Below, piece after piece: positions 7,314-15,430 of a stretch of 23,412 bases of DNA. The notes under the pieces are model-generated. The model saw only the letters and a program-made list of their open reading frames with translations. It had not been told where the DNA came from and made no database searches. Where the stretch lies: NCBI GenBank assembly GCA_900544305.1, contig UQUV01000042.1, forward strand, positions 1 to 23,412, written 5' to 3'. Position numbers and translations under genes: made by a program. How positions within the stretch are numbered: the stretch's first letter is position 1; every line of letters begins with the position of its first letter. Source of the stretch: an uncultured Porphyromonadaceae bacterium. Lineage in GTDB: Bacteria > Bacteroidota > Bacteroidia > Bacteroidales > Muribaculaceae.

Positions 7314-9188
7314 ATGGAACAATTGAAACATGAATGTGGTGTTGCTATGATCCGGTTGTTGAAACCGTTGAGCTATTATCGGGAAAAGTATGGAGCCTAT
7401 TCCTATGGCTTGAACAAACTCTACCTGATGATGGAAAAGCAGCACAACAGAGGACAGGAAGCTGCCGGAATTGGTTGTGTGAAGCTGAATGTCCGTCCCG
7501 GAAATGAGTATATCAACCGCGACAGGGCATTGGGTGCAGGTGCCATTCAAGAGATTTTCGAACGGGTCAATCACGAAATCGATGCGGCTGTGCAGGCCGG
7601 TGAGGAACTGGAAAATGTGCCGTACTTGGGAGAAATGTATATGGGACATCTACGTTACAGCACGACCGGGCGTTCGGGCATGTCGTATGTGCATCCTTTC
7701 TTGCGGCGGAACAACTGGCGTTCGCGAAACTTGATGCTCTGTGGAAATTTCAATATGACGAATGTCGATGAAATTTATAATTATGTGGTTTCACAGGGAC
7801 AGCATCCGCGAATCTATTCGGATACGTTCATGATACTGGAGCAGCTTGGTCATGCTTTGGATGGTGAACACCAGCAGCTTTACGACAAGTTTAAGGACAC
7901 ATGTTCGGATGGCTGTGAATTGGCGGCTAAAATAGAAGACAATATTCAGCCCGGGAATATACTTCGTCGCGAAGCCGGTCTGTGGGACGGCGGATTTGTT
8001 ATTTGTGGAATGACCGGTTCGGGCGATATGTTTGCTTTGCGTGACAGCAAGGGTATCCGTCCGGCGTTCTATTACTATGACGATGAAATTATCGTCCTGG
8101 CTTCCGAGCGGCCGGTAATTCAGACAGTCATGAATGTCAGTGTTGAAAAGGTAAAGGAACTTACACCCGGTTCTGCACTCATTGTCAGCAAAAGCGGTAA
8201 GATGCACATTGAAGATATTTTGGGTGAAACCGGAAATCAACGTTGCTCTTTTGAGCGCATCTATTTTTCCCGTGGTAGCGACAAGGATATTTATGTAGAA
8301 CGGAAAGCATTGGGACAGAATGTTGTTCCTCGGGTGATGAAAGCTATAGGCAATGATTTGGACAACACTGTCTTTTCATTTATTCCCAATACGGCTGAAG
8401 TTGCTTTTTACGGCATGATGGAAGGTTTCGAAGCTTGTCTTTCCAAAAAGATGGCTGAAGAAATCAAGCAGTTGAATCCGTCGGAATCAGATTATGACGG
8501 AAAGTTGCAGGCAATTGTTTCCAGACGGTTGCGCCAAGAGAAAATAGCCATCAAGGATATCAAGTTGCGTACGTTTATCGCCGAAGGGTCGGCCCGAAAT
8601 GATTTGGCGGCACACGTCTACGATGTGACGTATGGAGTGGTCCGTCCTACGGATAATTTGGTCGTTATAGATGACAGTATTGTTCGCGGAACTACGTTGA
8701 AGCAGTCCATCATACAGATGCTCGACCGTTTGAATCCTAAAAAAATTGTGATAGTTTCCTCGTCGCCTCAGGTCCGTTATCCAGACTGTTACGGTATCGA
8801 TATGTCGAGAATGAGTGAATTCATTGCATTTAAAGCTGCTATCGAATTGTTGAAGGAGCGGGGAATGCAGAATGTAATTGACGAAGTATATCAGGAGTGT
8901 CTCCGTCAGCTGCAGTTGCCGAAAGAGCAGATGGTGAACGCTGTTCAGCAGATTTATGCACCGTTTACCGATGAGGAAATTTCTGCAAAGATGGTGGATA
9001 TGCTGGTAACCGACAAGATTCACGCTCAAGTGGAAATTGTATATCTGTCGTTGGACGGTTTGCGGAAAGCCATACCTGAATGTCCCGGTGACTGGTATTT
9101 CTCCGGCAATTATCCTACGCCGGGTGGCGTGAGGGTGGTTAACCAGGCTTTCGTAAATTATTATGAAGGCAATGTTGATAAACGCTAA
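7314..9188 (+). CDS. PurF-like glutamine amidotransferase, long divergent form
   Basis: The 624-residue protein has the two-domain PurF plan: an N-terminal Ntn glutamine amidotransferase domain and a C-terminal phosphoribosyltransferase domain. The nucleophile Cys is residue 8 (HE-CGVA), implying removal of a seven-residue propeptide. The PRPP motif VVIDDSIVRGTT is intact at 450-461, and YPDCYGID follows as in PurF. Ordinary PurF makes phosphoribosylamine in the first step of purine synthesis and has about 470-505 residues. This protein is over 100 residues longer. The flexible-loop motif usually read as HYVGRTF is not visible before the PRPP site; a segment ending in EGSARNDLAAHVYDV takes its place. 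The CxxCF iron-sulfur motif near the C-terminus is replaced by GDWYFSGNYPT. Annotation pipelines usually call this amidophosphoribosyltransferase. I consider a specialised paralog equally likely. It follows glnN behind a terminator. Confidence 0.8.
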   Translation: MEQLKHECGVAMIRLLKPLSYYREKYGAYSYGLNKLYLMMEKQHNRGQEAAGIGCVKLNVRPGNEYINRDRALGAGAIQEIFERVNHEIDAAVQAGEELENVPYLGEMYMGHLRYSTTGRSGMSYVHPFLRRNNWRSRNLMLCGNFNMTNVDEIYNYVVSQGQHPRIYSDTFMILEQLGHALDGEHQQLYDKFKDTCSDGCELAAKIEDNIQPGNILRREAGLWDGGFVICGMTGSGDMFALRDSKGIRPAFYYYDDEIIVLASERPVIQTVMNVSVEKVKELTPGSALIVSKSGKMHIEDILGETGNQRCSFERIYFSRGSDKDIYVERKALGQNVVPRVMKAIGNDLDNTVFSFIPNTAEVAFYGMMEGFEACLSKKMAEEIKQLNPSESDYDGKLQAIVSRRLRQEKIAIKDIKLRTFIAEGSARNDLAAHVYDVTYGVVRPTDNLVVIDDSIVRGTTLKQSIIQMLDRLNPKKIVIVSSSPQVRYPDCYGIDMSRMSEFIAFKAAIELLKERGMQNVIDEVYQECLRQLQLPKEQMVNAVQQIYAPFTDEEISAKMVDMLVTDKIHAQVEIVYLSLDGLRKAIPECPGDWYFSGNYPTPGGVRVVNQAFVNYYEGNVDKR

Positions 9189-9205
9189 TAAACAGATATG
9201 AATGC

Positions 9206-9240
9206 AATCGGCGTGGAATTTCCTGTTCCACGCCGATTTT
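9206..9240 (+). terminator. intrinsic terminator after the PurF-like gene
   Basis: A perfect 13-bp stem, AATCGGCGTGGAA (9206-9218) with TTCCACGCCGATT (9226-9238), has a 7-base loop and is followed by TTTTCTT. It also sits just beyond the end of the convergent nucleotidyltransferase gene and may serve both, although the minus-strand T-tract is poor. Confidence 0.88.
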
Positions 9241-9241
9241 C

Positions 9242-9982
9242 TTATTTATTGTTTATCCAGTTTTCAGCCTGATGCAATGTTTCAATTTTTCCGATGTCAA
9301 ACCATTTGTAACCTTCGGGTGCGTATCCGTAAATGCTGAGTTTTTCGCAGACCGACAAATAAAATGGGATAATGGAGAACTTGTGTTCGTCCGTAAAGTT
9401 ATCCAATGCCGGGAAAATGGACGGTGACAATATGTGGATTCCTCCAAATGCCATCTCCTTGTATTTGTCTGTTTCGTAGACAAAACCCTGCGGTTTGAGT
9501 TCGCCGGTATTTTTATTAATCCAGCCATGCAGTCGGTTGGTGTCATCCAACAAAAGGTAGCGGGCTGTGTTGCGGCTTGCTGTCAGAAGGCTAGCATCGG
9601 CATTGTTTCCCAAATGATAGTTATAAAACTCCTTCAAATTCAAGTCGGTGAGGATGTCGGCATTGTGAACGAGAAACGGTTCGTTTCCGTCCAGAAAATT
9701 CCGAGCCTTGAGAATACCTCCGCCGGTGTCAAGCAGTTCGTCCCGTTCGTCGCTGATATGGATAGTGACACCGAAATTATTGTTGGCCTTGAGGAAATCT
9801 ATAATCTGTCCGCCAAAGTGGTGGATATTGATGGTGATGTCGTCGAATCCATATTTAATCAGTTTCAGAATCACTCGCTCTAGCATAGGCTTTCCACCGA
9901 CCGGCACCAATGCTTTCGGCATATTGTAGGTCAACGGGCGTAGCCGTGTACCCAGACCGGCGGCAAATATCATTGCTTTCAT
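9242..9982 (-). CDS. sugar-1-phosphate nucleotidyltransferase, MurU-like
   Basis: The 246-residue protein opens with the nucleotide-binding signature GLGTRLRPLT (9-18), followed by MPKALVPV with Lys23, typical of NTP-transferases that join a nucleotide to a sugar 1-phosphate. VHNADIL near residue 110 supplies the metal-binding Asp. Length and the MKAMIFAAG start resemble MurU, which makes UDP-MurNAc from MurNAc 1-phosphate in peptidoglycan recycling, though mannose- and glucose-type enzymes share these motifs. The best argument for MurU is context: the gene begins 8 bases after an AmgK-like kinase gene, and AmgK plus MurU form the anomeric salvage route in Pseudomonas. Homologs of both have been reported in Tannerella, also a Bacteroidales member. 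The substrate call is inferred; the enzyme class is clear. Confidence 0.82.
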   Translation of the reverse strand: MKAMIFAAGLGTRLRPLTYNMPKALVPVGGKPMLERVILKLIKYGFDDITINIHHFGGQIIDFLKANNNFGVTIHISDERDELLDTGGGILKARNFLDGNEPFLVHNADILTDLNLKEFYNYHLGNNADASLLTASRNTARYLLLDDTNRLHGWINKNTGELKPQGFVYETDKYKEMAFGGIHILSPSIFPALDNFTDEHKFSIIPFYLSVCEKLSIYGYAPEGYKWFDIGKIETLHQAENWINNK

Positions 9983-9990
9983 TGTCGAAG

Positions 9991-11418
9991 TTATTGGGCT
10001 TTAAACGTTTGCTCTATATTCTGTTCGCGGTGAACCAATTCCACTTTGACATTGAATTTCTTGTGGATATGTTCTGCCATGTGTTGTGCTGAATATACGG
10101 AGCGGTGTTGTCCGCCAGTACATCCGAACGAAACCATCAGGTGTGTGAAACCACGTTCGATGTAGCGTTTGACGGAAGCATCGACAAGCGAATAGGCATG
10201 GTCAAGAAATTCTATAATTTCTCCGTCTTCTTCAAGGAATTTTATGACAGGTTCGTCCAGTCCGGTGAACGGTTTGTAGCGGTCGTATTTTCCGGGATTA
10301 TTGACAGCTCGACAGTCGAAAACGAAACCGCCGCCGTTGCCGGTTGTGTCGTTGGGTATGCCTTTTTTGTAGGCAAAGCTCATCACTTTCACTGTCAGGC
10401 GTTTTTTCTCCAACTCGTCCGTAAACTGTTTCATGTTGACCAATTCATTCAGCAACTGGTTCAGATACGGATATTCGGTGAACGGCTCTTGCAGCAGCGC
10501 ACGGAGATTTTCGATAGCGAACGGCACGCTTTGGATGAAATGCGGCTTTTTCTCGAAGTAGCCACGGAAGCCATATGCTCCCAGTACCTGAAGCGTGCGG
10601 AACAGAACGAAGTGGCGGAGTTGTGCATTGAAATAGTTTTCGTCAACAGGCTGGAACTTGCGTAATGCGTCGATATATTCCTTTATCAGTTCGCAGCGGA
10701 GACTGTGCGGTAATTTTGCTTTTGCCTGCCATAGGAAAGAGGCCACATCGTAGTAGACCGGTCCTTTGCGTCCGCCTTGGAAATCAATGAACCACGGTTC
10801 GCCGTCCTTAATCATCACGTTACGTGACTGGAAGTCGCGGTACATGAAAGTAGCCGAAGAACTTCTCATCAGCACTTCTGTCATTTTTTGGAAATCGTCT
10901 TCCAATTTGTCTTCAAGAAACTCCAGACCAATGGCCTTGAGGAAACAATATTTGAAATAATTCAAGTCCCAAAGAATGGCGCGTGAATTAAAGTCGGCCG
11001 TAGGGTAGCAGTAGCTGAAATCCATTCCGTCGGCTCCGGCAAACTGGATTTCCGGCAGCAGGCGGATTGTTTTGACAAGCAGTTGTTTTTCTTCTTCACT
11101 GAATACGCTTGTCAACCGACCTTTTTCGATAGCGTTAAACAGCAGTGTGTCGCCAAGATCTTCCTGCACATAAGCCATCTTGTCGTCGGATGCTGCAAAT
11201 ACTTTCGGAACAGGCAGCCCCTTGTTGGCGAAGTGGTATGCCATATAGAGGAAGGCACGGTTTTCTTCAAAGCATGTGCCGACTACACCGATTAGCGATT
11301 GCTCTCCACTCAATCGAAAATAACGGCGGTTGGAACCTGATGACGGGAGTTCGACGATTTGAGCCGGCTCAGTTCCTACTACTTGTTTATATAGTTGAAT
11401 TAAAGTGTCTGTTATCAT
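9991..11418 (-). CDS. AmgK-like sugar kinase fused to a RapZ C-terminal domain
   Basis: The 475-residue protein combines two domains. Residues about 1-330 are an aminoglycoside-phosphotransferase-type kinase: nucleotide-binding N-lobe, catalytic loop YRDFQSRN with Asp195 and Asn200, and IDFQGG with the metal-binding Asp212. This group includes AmgK, the anomeric kinase for MurNAc/GlcNAc. Residues about 342-466 match the C-terminal domain of RapZ: SFAYKKGIP, FDCR, PFTGLDEPV and the hallmark SFGCTGGQHRSVY (430-442). In E. coli that domain senses glucosamine 6-phosphate; the N-terminal P-loop domain of RapZ is absent here. I start at the ATG at 11418. A TTG three codons upstream (11427) is possible. 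The gene has its own promoter and is followed 8 bases later by the MurU-like gene. I infer peptidoglycan-sugar salvage, possibly with built-in amino-sugar sensing. Confidence 0.85.
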   Translation of the reverse strand: MITDTLIQLYKQVVGTEPAQIVELPSSGSNRRYFRLSGEQSLIGVVGTCFEENRAFLYMAYHFANKGLPVPKVFAASDDKMAYVQEDLGDTLLFNAIEKGRLTSVFSEEEKQLLVKTIRLLPEIQFAGADGMDFSYCYPTADFNSRAILWDLNYFKYCFLKAIGLEFLEDKLEDDFQKMTEVLMRSSSATFMYRDFQSRNVMIKDGEPWFIDFQGGRKGPVYYDVASFLWQAKAKLPHSLRCELIKEYIDALRKFQPVDENYFNAQLRHFVLFRTLQVLGAYGFRGYFEKKPHFIQSVPFAIENLRALLQEPFTEYPYLNQLLNELVNMKQFTDELEKKRLTVKVMSFAYKKGIPNDTTGNGGGFVFDCRAVNNPGKYDRYKPFTGLDEPVIKFLEEDGEIIEFLDHAYSLVDASVKRYIERGFTHLMVSFGCTGGQHRSVYSAQHMAEHIHKKFNVKVELVHREQNIEQTFKAQ

Positions 11419-11514
11419 ATTTGTCAAATTTGAATTGGGCTAAAATAACGAGGATAGCGGGGGTATACGTCGGTTGCAATTATATGACAGCTCCGGGCCG
11501 TATCCTATATTATA

Positions 11515-11545
11515 CAAATATACCCTTATTTTTTCGAAACTCAAA
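11515..11545 (-). promoter_or_regulatory. promoter of the kinase-RapZ / nucleotidyltransferase unit
   Basis: Read on the minus strand, TTTG (11545-11542), a 19-base spacer and TATATTTG (11522-11515) match the Bacteroidetes -33/-7 consensus very well. The -33 box begins 3 bases beyond the stop codon of the NUDIX gene. It gives a leader of about 90 bases before the ATG at 11418 and separates this unit from the elongation genes upstream. Confidence 0.7.
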
Positions 11546-11547
11546 AA

Positions 11548-12111
11548 TTACAGCAGTTTGTTTGTCGCAAAATATTTCCACAATGGGGCCGCCATTAATG
11601 ATTGCTTGATTTCATCGTTGAGCAGCAGTGTCTTCACTTCTTCTGCAGTGAGAATGTGGACTGTGATGTCTTCCGATGATTCCAAGTGCTGTGTGGATAT
11701 TTTTTCCACTCCTTTTGCGACAAAGCAGTGGGTAAGGTTGTTGGTTGTGCTCGGATTTCCTGAAATGACGGAAATCTCTTCCCATTCGCCTTTTCCGTAT
11801 CCGGTTTCTTCATAGAGTTCCCTCTTTGCTGCAGTCAGCGGATCTTCTCCGGGGTCAACAACACCGGCACACAATTCGTAGCGTGTTTCTCCCAATCCGT
11901 GACGGTATTGGCGAATCATGACAAACTTCTCATCGGTAGTTATGGCTATGACGTTTACCCAATCCGGATATTCCAGTACATAAAATTCCGGAATGATGTT
12001 TCCATTGGGCAGTTTGACGACATCTTTTCGTGCCGTAAGCCAAGGACGGCGGAACAGGTATTCCCTTTCCAGCACTTCCCATTTACGATTGTCTGTATCT
12101 TTTACGAGCAT
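11548..12111 (-). CDS. NUDIX hydrolase, ADP-ribose pyrophosphatase-like
   Basis: The 187-residue protein contains a complete NUDIX box at residues 83-105: G, five residues, E, seven residues, then RELYEETGY. The catalytic glutamates and the Mg-binding helix are intact. The preceding beta-strands, including the RQYRHG motif (67-72), are typical of the ADP-sugar pyrophosphatase subgroup (NudF/ADPRase-like), which splits ADP-ribose or related nucleoside diphosphate sugars. It starts 15 bases after mrdA on the same strand, so it likely ends the mreC-mreD-mrdA transcript. It occupies the place where rodA is commonly found in related genomes. The exact substrate is not predictable from the box alone. 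Confidence 0.85.
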   Translation of the reverse strand: MLVKDTDNRKWEVLEREYLFRRPWLTARKDVVKLPNGNIIPEFYVLEYPDWVNVIAITTDEKFVMIRQYRHGLGETRYELCAGVVDPGEDPLTAAKRELYEETGYGKGEWEEISVISGNPSTTNNLTHCFVAKGVEKISTQHLESSEDITVHILTAEEVKTLLLNDEIKQSLMAAPLWKYFATNKLL

Positions 12112-12126
12112 AGTTTAAAATGTTTG

Positions 12127-13989
12127 TCAATGCTTTTTCACACCACTGTATATGATGGTGTTGGAGTTAAGCATTCTTTCTTCCAAATATTTTCTTTGTG
12201 GAGAAATTTCTCCGTTTAAGTACATTTCCATCATCAGACTGCCGATTGGCACACCGTAGGTTGCACCGAAGCCGGCATTCTCAACATAGACGCAGATGGC
12301 AATCTTCGGGTTGTTCATAGGGGCGAAACCCATGAATGCGGAGTGGTCGCGTCCGTGGGGGTTTTGTGCCGTACCGGTTTTACCGCAAACCTCCACATCT
12401 CCGAATTGGGCTACACGGCAAGTACCGCCGACAACAGCCATTCTCATGCCTTCCGCTATTTCTTCATAGTATGCCTTGTTGATGCTCGGATGGTGTTGCA
12501 CTTTGTATTCTTCTGCAATGACGGTATCGGCTATTTCCTTTACAACGTGAGGGGTTATATAATAGCCGCGGTTGGCAATTGTTGCGGCCAGGTTGGCGAT
12601 TTGTAGAGGAGTGGCAAGAATTTCACCCTGTCCGATGGCAATGGAGATAATGGTGTTCGCACTCCAGCGGTTTTCTCCGTAAATCTTGTTGTAGAATTTA
12701 CTGTTGGGAATAAATCCGCGGCTTTCACTCGGAAGGTCTATTCCAAGTTTGTAACCGTATCCCATTTCTACCATATAGTTTTTCCAAATCTCAAAAGCGT
12801 TGCTGCAGCTTCCGTATTTGGAACGGCGGTCTATCATGTTTTTTAGTCCCCAACAGAAATAGGCGTTGCACGATGTGCGGATAGCCGGTTTCAATGTGAT
12901 GGGTGATTCATGTCCGTGGCATCCCACATGGAGTCCGCCATTGTTGTAACCTCCCGGACACGGGTAAGCCGTGCTTTCTGTCACAATGCCTTCCTGTCGG
13001 AAAATGAGACCTTGAGTCGGTTTGAATGTTGACCCCGGAGGGTAGGCGGCCATGATAGCTCGGTCGAACAGCGGCTTATATTTGTCGTTGACGAGTGCAC
13101 GATAGTTTTTCCCGCGTTCACGACCGATGAGGATTGTAGGGTCGTAGGTTGGGCTGGACACCAGTGCAAGAATTTCGCCGGTTGCCGGTTCGATGGCTAC
13201 GATTGCTCCGATTTTACCTTGCATCAGCCGTTCTCCATATTCCTGAAGTTTGATGTCGATGCCAAGTTTCAAGTTACGTCCGGAAATAGGGGCAATGTCG
13301 CGCGCTCCGTTTTCGTATCGGCCTTTAATACGGCCGTGTGCATCACGAATCAATATTTCCTGTCCTTTGACACCGCGTAGTACTTTTTCATAGCTTTTCT
13401 CTATACCCAAGTCGCCGGTGTAGTCGCCCGGACGGTAGTATTCGTCTTTTTCGATGTCGTTGGCATTTACTTCACGGATATTTCCCATAACGTTGGCTGC
13501 CGCTATGTAATTATATTGGCGCAAAATTCTTTTTTGAACAAAAAATCCGGGGAATCTGTAAAGCTTTTCCTGCAGACGACCATAATCCTGTGCAGAAATA
13601 TGGGTGATGAGTGTCTGTTGTGTGTAGGATGAATAGCCGGGATTTTTCCGGGGATTGCGCATGTCGGCAAAATAGCCGCGCAATTCTTCCATTGACAGTT
13701 GCAGTGTATGACAAAAGTCGATGGAGTCGAAATCTTTTACTTCACGGGGAATAACCATTACGTCATAAGCAGGCTGGTTGTAGACAATCTGCTCACCGTT
13801 ACGGTCGTATATGAGTCCGCGGGAGGGATATATGGTTTTTCTCAAAAAAGCATTGGAGTCAGCGTTTGCCTTGTATTTGTCTTCAAAAACCTGGAGTTCA
13901 AGCAAGCGAAACAGGTAAATCAGGACAATGACAATAAGCAGACCGGCAATGACATATTTGCGTTTTTCGAGATTATAGTCTTTTTTCAT
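12127..13989 (-). CDS. mrdA: penicillin-binding protein 2, elongation transpeptidase
   Basis: The 620-residue class B PBP has one N-terminal membrane anchor (about 11-30), a dimerisation region beginning near the conserved PSRGLIYDRNG (55-64), and a transpeptidase domain. All active-site motifs are present: SxxK with Ser320 and Lys323 (PPGSTFKP), SxN at 373-375 (TSCN), and KTG at 537-539. It crosslinks peptidoglycan in the periplasm during lateral wall growth together with MreB, MreC, MreD and RodA. A Cys/His-rich loop lies before the SxN motif (C344, C357, H358, H360). The start codon overlaps the end of mreD by 17 bases, showing tight coupling. rodA, the usual partner gene, is not found behind it. 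It is a beta-lactam target by family. Confidence 0.96.
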   Translation of the reverse strand: MKKDYNLEKRKYVIAGLLIVIVLIYLFRLLELQVFEDKYKANADSNAFLRKTIYPSRGLIYDRNGEQIVYNQPAYDVMVIPREVKDFDSIDFCHTLQLSMEELRGYFADMRNPRKNPGYSSYTQQTLITHISAQDYGRLQEKLYRFPGFFVQKRILRQYNYIAAANVMGNIREVNANDIEKDEYYRPGDYTGDLGIEKSYEKVLRGVKGQEILIRDAHGRIKGRYENGARDIAPISGRNLKLGIDIKLQEYGERLMQGKIGAIVAIEPATGEILALVSSPTYDPTILIGRERGKNYRALVNDKYKPLFDRAIMAAYPPGSTFKPTQGLIFRQEGIVTESTAYPCPGGYNNGGLHVGCHGHESPITLKPAIRTSCNAYFCWGLKNMIDRRSKYGSCSNAFEIWKNYMVEMGYGYKLGIDLPSESRGFIPNSKFYNKIYGENRWSANTIISIAIGQGEILATPLQIANLAATIANRGYYITPHVVKEIADTVIAEEYKVQHHPSINKAYYEEIAEGMRMAVVGGTCRVAQFGDVEVCGKTGTAQNPHGRDHSAFMGFAPMNNPKIAICVYVENAGFGATYGVPIGSLMMEMYLNGEISPQRKYLEERMLNSNTIIYSGVKKH

Positions 13990-14494
13990 GTTTCGTGTTT
14001 ACGATACTGTCAATTCCGAGTATAAGGACAAAAGTGAGCAGAGTGCTGCAAACGATTCGCAGAACTGAAAACAAGAGATTATGGAACGTAAATGCCTCGA
14101 TTAATATGATAATGCTGCAATAGCATAGAATCATAGAAATAAGGTATTTCATGTATACGGCAATGCCAAGGCTTTTTATGGATGGCACTGTGTCCGTTAT
14201 TTCGTCGTGTCGCGGAACATAAAGGCGGATAATAGGATTTCTTGCAACGGCAAGAAGAGTACAGGCAAGTGCATTCATGCCTTGCGTGTCGGAAAAAATA
14301 TCGACAATCAGTCCGGACAGAAAAGAAAGAGTCAGCATCCAGTTGGTTGAAATGGTGATTGGAAGCCGAATCAGAAAATAGATGAAAATGAATGGTGTGG
14401 CAATGTTGAATATGCTGATGTTGTTGCACACCAGTACTTGAACAAATGTCAGAATGACAAATAAAATCGAAAACTGTATGATTTGTTTAGTCAT
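13973..14494 (-). CDS. mreD: rod shape-determining protein MreD
   Basis: The 173-residue protein is almost entirely hydrophobic with about five membrane segments, and short loops such as FSDTQGMNALACT near the middle resemble MreD proteins. MreD is an inner-membrane part of the elongation complex linking MreC and PBP2/RodA. MreD sequences diverge strongly, so the assignment relies much on position: it overlaps mreC by 8 bases at its start and mrdA by 17 bases at its end. Such overlaps imply translational coupling within one transcript. Confidence 0.9.
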   Translation of the reverse strand: MTKQIIQFSILFVILTFVQVLVCNNISIFNIATPFIFIYFLIRLPITISTNWMLTLSFLSGLIVDIFSDTQGMNALACTLLAVARNPIIRLYVPRHDEITDTVPSIKSLGIAVYMKYLISMILCYCSIIILIEAFTFHNLLFSVLRIVCSTLLTFVLILGIDSIVNTKHEKRL

Positions 14495-15332
14495 TGTCTT
14501 TTGATTCGAGTTCTTTTAGTTCGTTGGCGATATTGCTTTTGATGGCGCGTACTACACTCAGGCGTGTAAAATCGGTCGACAGCTTGATTTTGAGTGTAAA
14601 GAAGTTGTCGTCCTTGGCCTTGCTGTTTCCCTCAATTGTTCCGACAATCAGTCCTTCGGGGAATACCGACGAGTAGCCGCTGGTTACAATCGTGTCACCT
14701 TTGCTGAACTGTACGTGGCGGGGCATTTCTTCAAGTGTGGCGTAATAAGGGCTTTCACCGTCCCATATCAGACTGCCGAAATAGTCGGAACCTTTTACTT
14801 TGCACGACAGACGGATATTAGGGTTGAGCAGTGAAATCACACGGGCGGCATGGTCGCTGACCACACTGACAATACCAACAACACCGTTTTGGTCGACAAC
14901 TCCCATTTCCGGTTCAATTCCGTCAAGACGTCCTTTGTCCAGTGTAATGTAGTTCATCGGTTTTGACACGCTGTTGTTGATTACATGGGCAAAATGGTAT
15001 TCGAAACTTTTTGCAACGGAGTCCGGCAGATTGATGGTGTCGTTCGACAAAAGCAGCTTGTAGTCCTGAATCTGGCTTTTCAGAGTAATGACTTCCATTT
15101 CCAGCAGGGCATTGCGTTGCTGCAGGTCATTGTTGATGGACTGCAGGTTGAAATAGGATGTCACGTTGCTGACTCCTTTATAAATAGAGGAGCTGACTTT
15201 GTTTGCCGATGTCAGATATACATATTGCTGATAGGGGTTATTCTGAAACAGCAATAGGCAGCTGATGATGACATAGAATAAAAACAGGAACCACGAGATG
15301 TGGCGTATAATAAAATTGATTAAGTTTTTCAC
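14487..15332 (-). CDS. mreC: rod shape-determining protein MreC
   Basis: The 281-residue protein has a short cytoplasmic N-terminus, one membrane segment (about 12-29), a probable coiled coil (about 65-95, around LQQRNALLEMEVITLKSQI) and a periplasmic beta-rich domain. The conserved MreC stretch with NYITLDKGRLDGI and GVVGIVSVVSDHAARV is clear. It scaffolds the elongation machinery in the periplasm. It begins with a GTG codon: the three bases at the start are CAC on the plus strand. A terminator stands between mreB and mreC, and I could not find a clear TAnnTTTG promoter in the remaining ~55 bases, so expression may rely on read-through from mreB. Confidence 0.94.
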   Translation of the reverse strand: MKNLINFIIRHISWFLFLFYVIISCLLLFQNNPYQQYVYLTSANKVSSSIYKGVSNVTSYFNLQSINNDLQQRNALLEMEVITLKSQIQDYKLLLSNDTINLPDSVAKSFEYHFAHVINNSVSKPMNYITLDKGRLDGIEPEMGVVDQNGVVGIVSVVSDHAARVISLLNPNIRLSCKVKGSDYFGSLIWDGESPYYATLEEMPRHVQFSKGDTIVTSGYSSVFPEGLIVGTIEGNSKAKDDNFFTLKIKLSTDFTRLSVVRAIKSNIANELKELESKDND

Positions 15333-15386
15333 AACTTAAAAGGGTGTTATTCCGTGTGAGTCCGTAGTGTAAAAACACGAAGCCTA

Positions 15387-15430
15387 TAAAAACGGAAATA
15401 GAAGGTAAAGAAACTTTACCTTCATTTCCG
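15387..15430 (-). terminator. strong hairpin terminator between mreB and mreC
   Basis: CGGAAAT-A-GAAGGTAAAG (15393-15410) pairs with CTTTACCTTCATTTCCG (15414-15430): a 17-bp stem with one bulged A and a 3-base loop. On the minus strand it is followed by TTTTTA. It should reduce transcription from purH-mreB into mreC-mreD-mrdA, giving more MreB than the membrane components. Confidence 0.88.
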
